Notes: a model not told the origin generated them from the letters alone. A DNA stretch of 9,006 nt from Acidimicrobiales bacterium (GCA_019241495.1 JAFAWZ010000110.1:1-9006), one strand, 5' to 3'. Counted from the stretch's first letter, positions 1 to 6,457 are shown. Translations and numbers: made by a program.

Positions 1-99
1 GTCGTCGTGGTCCGGGTTGCCCCATCGCCCGAACATCATCGCCCCGAGACAGAGGGCGCTGACCTGTACACCGGTGCTGCCGAGATTCCGGTACTCCAT
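1..99 (-). CDS. Aldo/keto reductase, N-terminal fragment (runs off left edge)
   Basis: Seen: reading the minus strand from the ATG at 99-97 gives an open frame of 33 codons to the window edge. It starts MEYRNLGSTGVQVSALCLG and continues through AMMFG and a WGNPDHDD stretch. Known: this opening matches the N-terminus of aldo/keto reductases, where the Y-R-x-L-G-x-T/S-G-x-x-V-S-x-L-x-L-G pattern forms the N-terminal hairpin and first strand of the TIM barrel. These are NADPH-dependent soluble oxidoreductases of about 320-340 residues acting on aldehydes, ketones or sugars. The catalytic Asp-Tyr-Lys-His residues lie outside the window, so substrate cannot be guessed. The start is supported by homology and by a TATGTT -10-like hexamer six bases upstream, which suggests a leaderless mRNA. 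The gene is divergent from the DUF445 gene. The fragment is short but the match is specific. Confidence 0.85.
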   Translation of the reverse strand, partial: MEYRNLGSTGVQVSALCLGAMMFGRWGNPDHDD

Positions 100-105
100 G
101 CCGCC

Positions 106-111
106 AACATA
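106..111 (-). promoter_or_regulatory. Putative -10 element for leaderless transcription of the aldo/keto reductase
   Basis: Minus-strand TATGTT fits the actinobacterial TANNNT -10 pattern. It is followed by six bases (GGCGGC) and then the ATG, so initiation at the usual distance would begin on the start codon itself. No convincing -35 is visible and no Shine-Dalgarno sequence precedes the ATG. This is inferred from sequence geometry only. Confidence 0.45.
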
Positions 112-175
112 ACGGCCCGCGCCAAGGGAGTCGCCACGGCTGTGCCCAAGACCGCCCGGTTCCTATGCCAACCTT

Positions 176-180
176 GGAGA
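176..180 (+). promoter_or_regulatory. Ribosome binding site that fixes the DUF445 gene start
   Basis: GGAGA lies eight bases before the ATG at 189. The in-frame ATG at 165 has no purine-rich sequence upstream, so the 189 start is preferred. The rest of the 100-188 divergent spacer holds the aldo/keto reductase -10 element; I see no convincing plus-strand -10 or -35 in it. Confidence 0.6.
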
Positions 181-188
181 CGACATCA

Positions 189-1439
189 ATGACCGCCCCC
201 TCCCCCGCCGAGGCCCACCGGGCTCGGCTCCTCGTCGTTACCCGGCGGCGAGCCACCGGGCTCCTCGTCGCGGTGACCGTGGTGTTCGCCCTTTCGACCG
301 CGTTCTTCCACCAGGCCCACTGGTTGGGCTGGGTCCAGGCCACCGCGGTGGCCTCCATGGTCGGCGGCCTGGCCGACTGGTTCGCGGTGACCGCCCTGTT
401 CCGCCGCCCCCTCGGCCTGCCCATCCCCCACACCGCCATCGTGGTCGCGCGCAAGGACCGCTTCGCCCAGACGCTCGGGTCCTTTGTCCAGGAAAGCTTC
501 CTCACCCCTGACGCGGTGATCGCCCGGCTGCGCGCCGCCGGCGCCGTGGATCGCGTCGGGGCGTGGTTGTCCGACGAGCGCCACGCTCGGGAGCTCGCGG
601 CGCGGGCCGCCGAAGGCCTGGCCTCCGCCGCCGACCTCTTGCGCGACGCCGACGTGCACGAGGTCCTCGACTCGCTGGTCCGCCAGCGGCTCGACCAGGT
701 GGCGCTGGCCCCCCTCGCCGGACGGGCCCTGGAACGGCTCACCCACGACGGCCGCCATGAACCGGTGCTCGACGCCGCCTTGGAGGCCTTCAGCCGTTAC
801 CTGCATGACAACGGGGCTGACCTTCACCGCCGCCTCGGCGCCCAATCGCCCTGGTGGCTCCCCGGCCCGGTCAGCTCCCACCTGGTACACCGCCTGGCCG
901 ACCGGACTGAAACCCTCCTCGCAGTGATGGCCCAAGATCGCGACCACCCGCTGCGCCAACAGCTCGGCGCGGCCATCGAGAAGCTGGCCATCCAGCTCCA
1001 GACCGATCAGTCGATGCGGCGGCGAGGCGAAGAGCTCAAGGCCGAGTTCCTGGCCCAGCCCACTGTCCGAGGGCTCGGTGCCGACATCTGGACAGATGTC
1101 AAAGGTGAGCTCCGCGACCAAGCGGCCACTCCGGACTCGGACCTGCGCCAGCGGCTGACCCGAGCCATAGCCCACGCGGGGCAACGGCTCGCAACCGACC
1201 CGGCCCTCTCCGGCGCGGCCGAGCGCTCCCTCGAAGCGCTCATCCGGATCTTCCTCACCAACTTCGAAAGCGAGCTGGTCGGCCTGGTGACCGGCACCAT
1301 CGCACGCTGGGACGCAGCCGACACCGCCCGGCGGCTGGAGCTCCTGCTCGGCCCCGACCTCCAGTACATCCGTATCAACGGAACCGTCGTCGGTGCCCTG
1401 GCCGGCCTGGCCCTCCACGCCGCCGCTGTATGGGCCTAG
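189..1439 (+). CDS. DUF445 family membrane protein (YjiN-like)
   Basis: This is a 416-residue protein of the DUF445 family, whose molecular function is not established. Seen: a hydrophobic segment at about residues 24-42, then the family's signature block at about 47-105. That block has G-G-L-A-D-W-F-A-V-T-A-L-F followed by R-R-P-L-G-L-P-I-P-H-T, a Lys-Asp-Arg and a F-V-Q-E-S-F-L motif. A long helical middle of about 270 residues is rich in Ala, Leu, Arg and Glu. The C-terminal hydrophobic helix, about 396-416, follows an R-I-N-G-T motif. Known: members have about 400 residues with membrane segments at both ends and a helical domain between, which fits this length. The start at 189 is chosen for its GGAGA site. 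The stop is 10 bases before the next gene's preferred start, so this is probably the first gene of a three-gene operon. Confidence 0.88.
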   Translation: MTAPSPAEAHRARLLVVTRRRATGLLVAVTVVFALSTAFFHQAHWLGWVQATAVASMVGGLADWFAVTALFRRPLGLPIPHTAIVVARKDRFAQTLGSFVQESFLTPDAVIARLRAAGAVDRVGAWLSDERHARELAARAAEGLASAADLLRDADVHEVLDSLVRQRLDQVALAPLAGRALERLTHDGRHEPVLDAALEAFSRYLHDNGADLHRRLGAQSPWWLPGPVSSHLVHRLADRTETLLAVMAQDRDHPLRQQLGAAIEKLAIQLQTDQSMRRRGEELKAEFLAQPTVRGLGADIWTDVKGELRDQAATPDSDLRQRLTRAIAHAGQRLATDPALSGAAERSLEALIRIFLTNFESELVGLVTGTIARWDAADTARRLELLLGPDLQYIRINGTVVGALAGLALHAAAVWA

Positions 1440-1449
1440 GTTGGGACAG

Positions 1450-2772
1450 GTGGCATTCGAGCACTCCGCGGTGATCGAGCATCCACCAGACGAGGTGTTC
1501 GCCTGGCACGAGCGACCGGGCGCCATCCACCGCTTGACTCCACCGTGGTGGCCCGTGCGGGTGATGAGCGAGTCCTCCTCCCTGAGGGACGGCACGGCCG
1601 TGCTGAGGCTGCCGGGCGGCCTGCGCTGGGCGGCGACCCACAGGCCGGAGGGCTACGAGGACGGCCGCCGCTTCACCGACGTGCTCACCACGCCGGGCCT
1701 GCGAGAGGCCCTCGGGTGGCGCCACATACACGACTTCATGCCCGAGCCCGAGGGGCGGACCAAGGTCATGGACCGGGTCGATACCCGCCTGCCCGGCCGG
1801 TTCTTGGAGCAGATGTTCGCCTACCGGACCCGCCAGCTGGCAGGCGACCTGCGCTCGCACCGGCGCCTGGCGTCCGGATCGCTGACCGTGGCCGTAACCG
1901 GGTCGAGCGGCCTGGTCGGCACCGCGCTGGGCGCCTTCTTGTCGAGTGGCCATCACCGGGTCGTCCGCCTGGTGCGCGGCGAGGCGACCGGCGGAGGCGA
2001 GCGGAGATGGGATCCCCTCGACCCGGCCCCCGATCTACTCGAAGGGATCGATGCCGTCGTCCACCTCGCCGGGGCCCCGATATTCGGGCGGTTCACGGCG
2101 GCCCACAAGGAGCGGGTCCGGACCAGCCGGGTGGGCCCCACCCGCCGCCTGGCCGAGGCGGCAGCCCGAGCCGGCGTGCCTGTGGTGGTCACCGCTTCGG
2201 CCATCGGCGTCTACGGGCCGGATCGGGGCGACGAGGTGCTGACCGAACGGAGCGAGAGGGGCGAAGGGTTTCTCGCCGACCTCGTGGCCGACTGGGAGGA
2301 AGCGACCGAGCCGGCCCGCCGGGCCGGCGTTCGGGTGGTGACGGTGAGAACGGGCCTGGTCCAGGACCCGAGGGGCGGGATGCTCAGGCTGCTGCGGCCC
2401 ATCTTCGCGGCCGGGCTGGGCGGACCACTGGGCGGCGGCCGGCCGTGGATGTCGTGGGTCGGCCTCGACGACCTCCTCGACGTGTACCTGCGGGCGGTGG
2501 TCGACCCGGCGCTATCGGGCCCGATCAACGCGGTGGCCCCCGAGCCGGTACGCAACTCCGAGTACACCCGGCTGCTGGCGACGGTCCTACGCCGCCCCGC
2601 CCCGCTCCCCGTGCCGGGGTTCGCCCCGCAGCTACTGCTGGGCCGCGAAGGGGCGACAGAGTTCGCCTCCGCCAACCAGCGGGTCGCACCGGCCAAGCTG
2701 CAGGACATGGCCCACAAGTTCCGCCACCCCCGCCTGGAGGGGGCCTTGCGCCACGTGCTGGGCCGGTGTTGA
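1450..2772 (+). CDS. SRPBCC domain fused to TIGR01777-type epimerase-like NAD(P)-binding protein
   Basis: The 440-residue product has two domains. Residues 1 to about 140 form an SRPBCC (START-like) ligand-binding domain, with the typical opening E-H-x-x-x-I-x-x-P-P-D-E-V-F-A-W-H-E-R-P-G-A and the L-T-P-P-W motif. From about residue 146 comes an extended short-chain dehydrogenase of the TIGR01777 (YfcH-like) group. It has the nucleotide-binding loop G151-S-S-G154-L-V-G157, a V-V-H-L-A-G-A-P strand, T-A-S-A-I-G-V-Y-G, and the P-W-M-S-W-V-G-x-D-D-L block. A DUF1731-like C-terminal tail ends in a L-x-x-R-H/P-x-L pattern. This fusion is known in bacteria and its substrate is unknown. The GTG at 1450 is preferred because it gives the family N-terminus and has AGG at 1438-1440. 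GTG 1393 and TTG 1441 are in frame but less likely. Its stop overlaps the start of the next gene. Confidence 0.88.
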   Translation: MAFEHSAVIEHPPDEVFAWHERPGAIHRLTPPWWPVRVMSESSSLRDGTAVLRLPGGLRWAATHRPEGYEDGRRFTDVLTTPGLREALGWRHIHDFMPEPEGRTKVMDRVDTRLPGRFLEQMFAYRTRQLAGDLRSHRRLASGSLTVAVTGSSGLVGTALGAFLSSGHHRVVRLVRGEATGGGERRWDPLDPAPDLLEGIDAVVHLAGAPIFGRFTAAHKERVRTSRVGPTRRLAEAAARAGVPVVVTASAIGVYGPDRGDEVLTERSERGEGFLADLVADWEEATEPARRAGVRVVTVRTGLVQDPRGGMLRLLRPIFAAGLGGPLGGGRPWMSWVGLDDLLDVYLRAVVDPALSGPINAVAPEPVRNSEYTRLLATVLRRPAPLPVPGFAPQLLLGREGATEFASANQRVAPAKLQDMAHKFRHPRLEGALRHVLGRC

Positions 2773-3773
2773 GGCTTCAGACCCCGGCGCTGCTCGTCGA
2801 TGGGCCGGCCCTGGAATCCAACCTGGCCGCCATGGCCGCGGCGCGGCCCGGGCCCCGGCTCCGGCCCCACGTCAAGGCGCACAAATGCACAGACCTGGCC
2901 CGGCTCCAGGACCGGGCCGGCCATCACAACTTCACCTGCGCCACCCTGCTCGAGATGGAGCGCATGGCCGGCGCCGGCCTGGGCGCCGACCTCCTCCTCG
3001 CCAACGAGGTGGTGGACGCCAGCCGGCTCACCCCGTTGATCGCGGCGGGGGCCAGGGTCACCGTCGCGGTTGACTCGATGGCGACGATCGAGGCGGCCGC
3101 CGCGGCTGGGGTTACCGAGGTGCTCATCGACGTCGACGTGGGCCTGCCGCGCTGTGGATGCGCCCCGGCCGACGCCGGCCCGCTGGCCGATGCGGCCCGG
3201 GCCCGGGGCCTGTGGGTGAGAGGCGTCATGGGATACGAGGGCCACGCCGTCGGGGTGGAAGACCGCGAGGACCGCACCCGCCAGGTCGACGAGTCCATGG
3301 TCACGCTTCGGGAAGCCCACGGGGAGGTAGGCGGCGAGGTCATCTCCGCCGGCGGGACGGGTAGCTACGACATCAACCGGGTGGCCACCGAGATCCAGGC
3401 CGGCTCGTACGCCTTGATGGACACCGCCTACGACCGGCTGGACCTGCCCTTCGCCCCCGCCCTTACCGTCCTGGCCACCGTCATCTCGGTCAGCCGGGCC
3501 GGCTGGGCGGTGGCCGACTGCGGGCTCAAGGCTCTCGGCATGGATCACGGGAACCCGAGCCTGGCCGGAGGGGGCCTGGTCTGGTTCTGCTCCGACGAAC
3601 ATATGACATTCTCCATGCCAGAAGGTGAGCCTGTGCCGGTGGTCGGCCAGCAGATCGAGGTCATCCCAGCACATGTCGACCCCACCGTCGCCTACCACGA
3701 GGTCCTCCACGTCGTCGACGGGGCCCACCAGGAGGTCCTCGACGTGTGGCCGATCGACATGCGGGGCTGGTAG
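2766..3773 (+). CDS. D-threonine aldolase / D-serine dehydratase-like PLP enzyme
   Basis: This 335-residue enzyme belongs to the fold-type III (alanine racemase-like) PLP family. Seen: the N-terminal T-P-A-L-L-V-D strand, then R-P-H-V-K37-A-H-K, where K37 should carry PLP. Further on are V-D-V-G-x-x-R-C-G, a G-x-x-G-Y-E-G-H strand, A-G-G-T-G-S-Y, and E-I-Q-A-G-S-Y-A-L-M-D. The C-terminal beta domain has D-C-G-L-K-A, S-D-E-H and P-A-H303-V-D305-P-T. Known: D-threonine aldolases bind a divalent metal through His and Asp in an H-x-D motif, while eukaryotic-type D-serine dehydratases have His and Cys. The H-V-D here therefore favours aldolase-like chemistry (D-threonine or a D-3-hydroxyamino acid to glycine plus aldehyde), but the true substrate is open. 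The GTG at 2766 overlaps the preceding stop by seven bases (TTG 2769 is the alternative), implying translational coupling. Length is slightly below the usual 350-380. Confidence 0.85.
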   Translation: MLRLQTPALLVDGPALESNLAAMAAARPGPRLRPHVKAHKCTDLARLQDRAGHHNFTCATLLEMERMAGAGLGADLLLANEVVDASRLTPLIAAGARVTVAVDSMATIEAAAAAGVTEVLIDVDVGLPRCGCAPADAGPLADAARARGLWVRGVMGYEGHAVGVEDREDRTRQVDESMVTLREAHGEVGGEVISAGGTGSYDINRVATEIQAGSYALMDTAYDRLDLPFAPALTVLATVISVSRAGWAVADCGLKALGMDHGNPSLAGGGLVWFCSDEHMTFSMPEGEPVPVVGQQIEVIPAHVDPTVAYHEVLHVVDGAHQEVLDVWPIDMRGW

Positions 3774-3776
3774 GCC

Positions 3777-4496
3777 CTACGCCTGGTCCACCGCGGCGAC
3801 CAGCTGGCGGATCAGCTCGCGAGCGTCGTATTTGCGTTCGAAGGGACCCCAGTACATCGAGGTGCTGGCCCCCTGGCGGTAGCCGACAGCGTCAGTGAGG
3901 ATGCGGCGGAAGTGGGGCGGGACCAGCTGGGTGGCGGTGTGGCCCGCCTCCGACTTGGACAGAGTCCTACCGGTGACCGCCCCTTGGGCCAGGCGGGCTG
4001 CTTCCAAGACGAGCGGGGCCACCTCGCGCCGCATGATCATCAGGCCGCTGGCCCGCGCCGCCAGATCTACCAGGGCACGCCTGCACCAACCCCGAAACGC
4101 GCCCTCGTCGTAGGCCACGACCGGCCAGTCGGGCCCGGACAACGCCACCGCGTCGGCGCGCAGCAGCTCACGGGTGAGGGGGGTGTCGAGCGTCGATGCC
4201 GCCCTGGGGCCGGGATCGACCGGCCCGTCGGCCACCACCTCCCACGTCGTGTACCAGATGCCGGGAGGCCGGTGGGCCCGGTCCAGGATCCGCTCGACGC
4301 GCGGCAACTGCGCAACCCGGTCACCTCCGAGGGGGCGACTGGTGACCACTACCAGGTCGACGTTGCTCTGGCGGGCGCTGAAGTCGGCCAGCGCAGGCGA
4401 GCCGACGAGGTAGACCGCCTCGACCTCCCCCGGCACGACCTGCGCCAGATCGCGCATGTAGTCCTCGACCGGCGAGGCCAGGGCGGTCGGCATCAT
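3777..4496 (-). CDS. AadA-like nucleotidyltransferase with DUF4111-type C-terminal domain, atypical active site
   Basis: This 239-residue protein resembles the aminoglycoside adenylyltransferase (ANT(3'')/AadA) family. Seen: an N-terminal nucleotidyltransferase core with Y-L-V-G32-S33, then S44-N45-V46-D47-L-V-V-V. A helical C-terminal domain at about 130-215 contains the diagnostic L-S-K-S-E-A-G (179-185) and a downstream A-V-G-Y-R-Q-G. Known: the family motif is G-S-x(9-13)-D-x-D, where both aspartates bind the metal-nucleotide. Here the first is Asn (AAC codon, plus positions 4362-4364), so activity may be weakened, altered or lost. The family adenylylates streptomycin and spectinomycin, but many chromosomal relatives have no known substrate, and I do not call this a resistance gene. 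Two adjacent ATGs (4496 and 4493) can start it and no Shine-Dalgarno is evident. It converges on the PLP-enzyme gene with a 3-base gap and diverges from lhgO across 38 bases. Confidence 0.75.
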   Translation of the reverse strand: MMPTALASPVEDYMRDLAQVVPGEVEAVYLVGSPALADFSARQSNVDLVVVTSRPLGGDRVAQLPRVERILDRAHRPPGIWYTTWEVVADGPVDPGPRAASTLDTPLTRELLRADAVALSGPDWPVVAYDEGAFRGWCRRALVDLAARASGLMIMRREVAPLVLEAARLAQGAVTGRTLSKSEAGHTATQLVPPHFRRILTDAVGYRQGASTSMYWGPFERKYDARELIRQLVAAVDQA

Positions 4497-4534
4497 GAGG
4501 AAAGTCTGGCCAATCGGGATGGCAAGCTGACGTG

Positions 4535-5728
4535 ATGAGCGAGACCCGTTACGCGGTCGTGGGGGCCGGGATCATCGGCCTGGCCACCGCTCGTGAGCTG
4601 GCCCGGCGCCGCCCCGGCGCGCCCATCACCGTGGTGGACAAGGAAACGTCGGTCGCGAGCCACCAGACCGGCCATAACAGCGGGGTCGTGCACGCCGGGA
4701 TCTACTACCCCCCCGGCTCGCTCAAGGCTCGGCTGTGCGCCCAGGGCCGGTCGCTGCTGCGCGAGCTGTGCGAAGAGCGGAAGGTCCCCTACGAGGAGTG
4801 CGGCAAGGTGGTCGTAGCCCGGGACGAGGCCGAGGTGCCGGCCCTGCGCGCCATCGAGGCCCGGGCCCGCCAGAACGCCGTACCCGGCCTGCGTTGGGTG
4901 GGCGCCGGGGAGCTGGCCGAGATCGAGCCGCACGCCTCGGGGGTAGCGGCGCTGCACTCGCCGCAGACGGCCATCGTCGACTTCCGCAAGGTGGCCGAGG
5001 CCATGGTCGAACCGGGCTGCGGGTTCACCGTGAGGCTGGGCTTCGAGGTGAGGTCCATCCGATCCAGCGGCGACACCGTCGTGCTGTCGGGGCCACCCGG
5101 CGAGGAACCCGTGGTGGCCGACCAGGTCGTGATCTGCGCTGGGCTCCAGTCCGACCGGGTGGCCCGCCTCGTCGGCGATCACGCGAGCCGGGGCCCGATG
5201 ATCATCCCGTTCCGGGGGGAGTACTGGCGACTCGTTCCCGGGCGATCCAGGCTGGTGCGGGGCCTCGTCTACCCGGTGCCCGATCCCCGCTACCCCTTCT
5301 TGGGAGTGCACTTCACCCGGCGCGTAGGCGGCCACGTCGATCTCGGGCCCAATGCCGTGCTGGCCCTGGCCCGCGAGGGATATCGCCGGCGGGACGTCGA
5401 TGCCGGCGACCTGGCCGAAGCGCTGCGGTCGCGAGCGTTCTGGCGCATGGCCCGGGCGAACTGGCGGGCGGGGTGGCATGAGATGGCTGGATCTTTGTCC
5501 AAGAAAACCTTCGTCGCCCGGGCTGCGACCCTCGTGCCCGACCTGCGCGTCGAAGACGTGGTCCGGGCCCCGGCCGGGGTGCGGGCCCAGGCGGTGGACC
5601 CCGACGGCTCTTTGGTCGACGACTTCCGCATCACCCGCTCCGGCCCCGTTCTCTCAGTGGTGAACGCCCCATCGCCGGGGGCCACGTCGTCGCTGGCCAT
5701 CGCCGAGCACATCTGCGACCAGCTCTAG
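4535..5728 (+). CDS. lhgO: L-2-hydroxyglutarate dehydrogenase/oxidase
   Basis: This 397-residue FAD protein of the DAO (D-amino acid oxidase-like) superfamily oxidises L-2-hydroxyglutarate to 2-oxoglutarate. It removes a by-product that malate or lactate dehydrogenases make from 2-oxoglutarate; in E. coli the electrons pass to the respiratory chain. Seen: the dinucleotide-binding loop G10-A-G12-I-I-G15, an acidic residue D35 closing the second strand (V-V-D-K-E), and the signature S-H-Q-T-G-H-N-S-G-V-V-H-A-G-I-Y-Y at residues 42-58, followed by P-G-S-L-K-A. Further on are the C-G-K motif and a C-terminal N-A-P-S-P-G-A-T-S-S-L block for FAD contact. Length matches the family's about 400. ATG 4535 is preferred over the in-frame GTG 4532, and neither has a good Shine-Dalgarno. 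Its stop codon lies inside a probable LexA site for the next gene. Confidence 0.9.
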   Translation: MSETRYAVVGAGIIGLATARELARRRPGAPITVVDKETSVASHQTGHNSGVVHAGIYYPPGSLKARLCAQGRSLLRELCEERKVPYEECGKVVVARDEAEVPALRAIEARARQNAVPGLRWVGAGELAEIEPHASGVAALHSPQTAIVDFRKVAEAMVEPGCGFTVRLGFEVRSIRSSGDTVVLSGPPGEEPVVADQVVICAGLQSDRVARLVGDHASRGPMIIPFRGEYWRLVPGRSRLVRGLVYPVPDPRYPFLGVHFTRRVGGHVDLGPNAVLALAREGYRRRDVDAGDLAEALRSRAFWRMARANWRAGWHEMAGSLSKKTFVARAATLVPDLRVEDVVRAPAGVRAQAVDPDGSLVDDFRITRSGPVLSVVNAPSPGATSSLAIAEHICDQL

Positions 5729-5741
5729 AACATACGTTCGA
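5726..5741 (+). promoter_or_regulatory. Probable LexA operator (SOS box) controlling the alkB-like gene
   Basis: Sequence TAGAACATACGTTCGA. Compared with the mycobacterial/Gram-positive consensus TCGAAC-N4-GTTCGA, 11 of 12 defined positions match; the only deviation is A for C at the second base. GAAC and GTTC form an exact inverted repeat with the correct four-base spacer. The site overlaps the lhgO stop codon and, if transcription starts on the alkB GTG, covers about -36 to -21, where bound LexA would block RNA polymerase. Confidence 0.7.
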
Positions 5742-5749
5742 GTCGCGGG

Positions 5750-5755
5750 TACCAT
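5750..5755 (+). promoter_or_regulatory. Putative -10 element for leaderless alkB transcription
   Basis: TACCAT fits TANNNT and is followed by six bases (GGCCGG) and then the GTG start at 5762. This is the same geometry as the aldo/keto reductase promoter at the left edge. No Shine-Dalgarno sequence precedes the GTG. The position immediately downstream of the LexA-like palindrome supports a real promoter, but this is inference. Confidence 0.5.
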
Positions 5756-5761
5756 GGCCGG

Positions 5762-6457
5762 GTGCAGGGCAGCCTGTTCGCATCCGGACCGCTCGAGATC
5801 CGCGCCGACGCCCCCTTCGAGCGGACCGAGCTCGGTGAAGGGGCTTGGGTGGACGTGGCACGCGGTTGGCTCGGCGGGGCGGACGACGTGGCCGACCGGC
5901 TCATGCGGGACGTCGGGTGGCGCCACCACCGGCGCTGGATGTACGAGCGCATGGTGGACGAGCCCCGGCTCAGCCGCTGGTACCGGGCCGATGACACCCT
6001 GCCCGACGAGGCCCTGATCCGGTTCCGGGCCGCGGTCGGCTCCCACTATGGGATCCGCTTCGGCGCGGTCGGGCTGAACTACTACCGCGACGGGCACGAC
6101 AGCGTCGCCTTCCACGCCGACCGGGAGCTGCGCCACGTGCACGACACGCTGGTGGCCATTCTCACCGTGGGCGCGGCCCGCCCGTTCCTCATCCGCCCGG
6201 CCGGCGGCGGCGCCTCGATCGACCTGCGCCCGGCTTCGGGGGACCTGCTCGTCATGGGGGGCACCTGCCAGGAGGCCTGGGAGCACGGCGTGCCCAAGGT
6301 GACCCGGGGGGCCGGACCGCGGATCAGCGCGTCGGTGCGATGGGCGCGCCGGGGAGGCTACGAACGCGAGTGGGCCCCGCCCGACCGGCACGTGGCGGAC
6401 CTCGAAGGCCGAGGCTACGGGCCGCCCGAAGCCAACTGGTTGGCCCACTGCACGTAG
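5762..6457 (+). CDS. alkB: AlkB-family 2-oxoglutarate/Fe(II) dioxygenase (alkylated DNA repair)
   Basis: This 231-residue protein should remove methyl lesions such as 1-methyladenine and 3-methylcytosine from nucleic acid by oxidative demethylation, using Fe(II), O2 and 2-oxoglutarate. Seen: the N-Y-Y-R-D-G-x-D motif leading into the iron ligands H118-A-D120, the distal iron ligand H175 in W-E-H-G-V-P-K, and the 2-oxoglutarate-binding pair R187 and R193 in R-I-S-A-S-V-R. The two arginines are six residues apart, as in E. coli AlkB. The pattern is closest to the AlkB/ALKBH2/3 group. The N-terminus MQGSLF contains Q-x-x-L-F, which resembles a sliding-clamp binding peptide. The GTG at 5762 is the only sensible start; the ATG at 5754 is out of frame. 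A LexA-like site and -10 element lie directly upstream. The last 43 bases overlap the 3' end of the opposing UPF0182 gene. Confidence 0.88.
   Translation: MQGSLFASGPLEIRADAPFERTELGEGAWVDVARGWLGGADDVADRLMRDVGWRHHRRWMYERMVDEPRLSRWYRADDTLPDEALIRFRAAVGSHYGIRFGAVGLNYYRDGHDSVAFHADRELRHVHDTLVAILTVGAARPFLIRPAGGGASIDLRPASGDLLVMGGTCQEAWEHGVPKVTRGAGPRISASVRWARRGGYEREWAPPDRHVADLEGRGYGPPEANWLAHCT

Noticed and set aside
7..192. 61-codon plus-strand open frame at the left edge
   Set aside because: It lies opposite the clear aldo/keto reductase N-terminus and across the divergent spacer, and has no motif.
186..1595. Long open frame on the minus strand opposite the DUF445 gene
   Set aside because: It is the antisense shadow of a GC-rich gene. 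The translation is Gly/Arg/Pro/Val-rich with no family motif, while the plus-strand frame has clear DUF445 motifs.
1545..2765. Long N-terminal extension in frame with the PLP enzyme
   Set aside because: The extension is Arg/Gly/Pro-rich and is the +1 shadow of the SRPBCC-epimerase gene. Family homology begins only at the V-L-R-L-Q-T-P-A-L-L-V-D stretch from 2766.
2211..3728. 505-codon open frame on the minus strand
   Set aside because: It lies antisense to two genes with clear families, and its own translation shows no recognisable domain.
3774..3776. A bidirectional terminator between the convergent genes
   Set aside because: Only three bases separate the two stop codons, and I found no obvious GC hairpin followed by a T run there.
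3777..4496. Calling the AadA-like gene an aminoglycoside resistance determinant
   Set aside because: The catalytic motif is atypical, the context is chromosomal without mobile elements, and the family includes many members with no resistance role.
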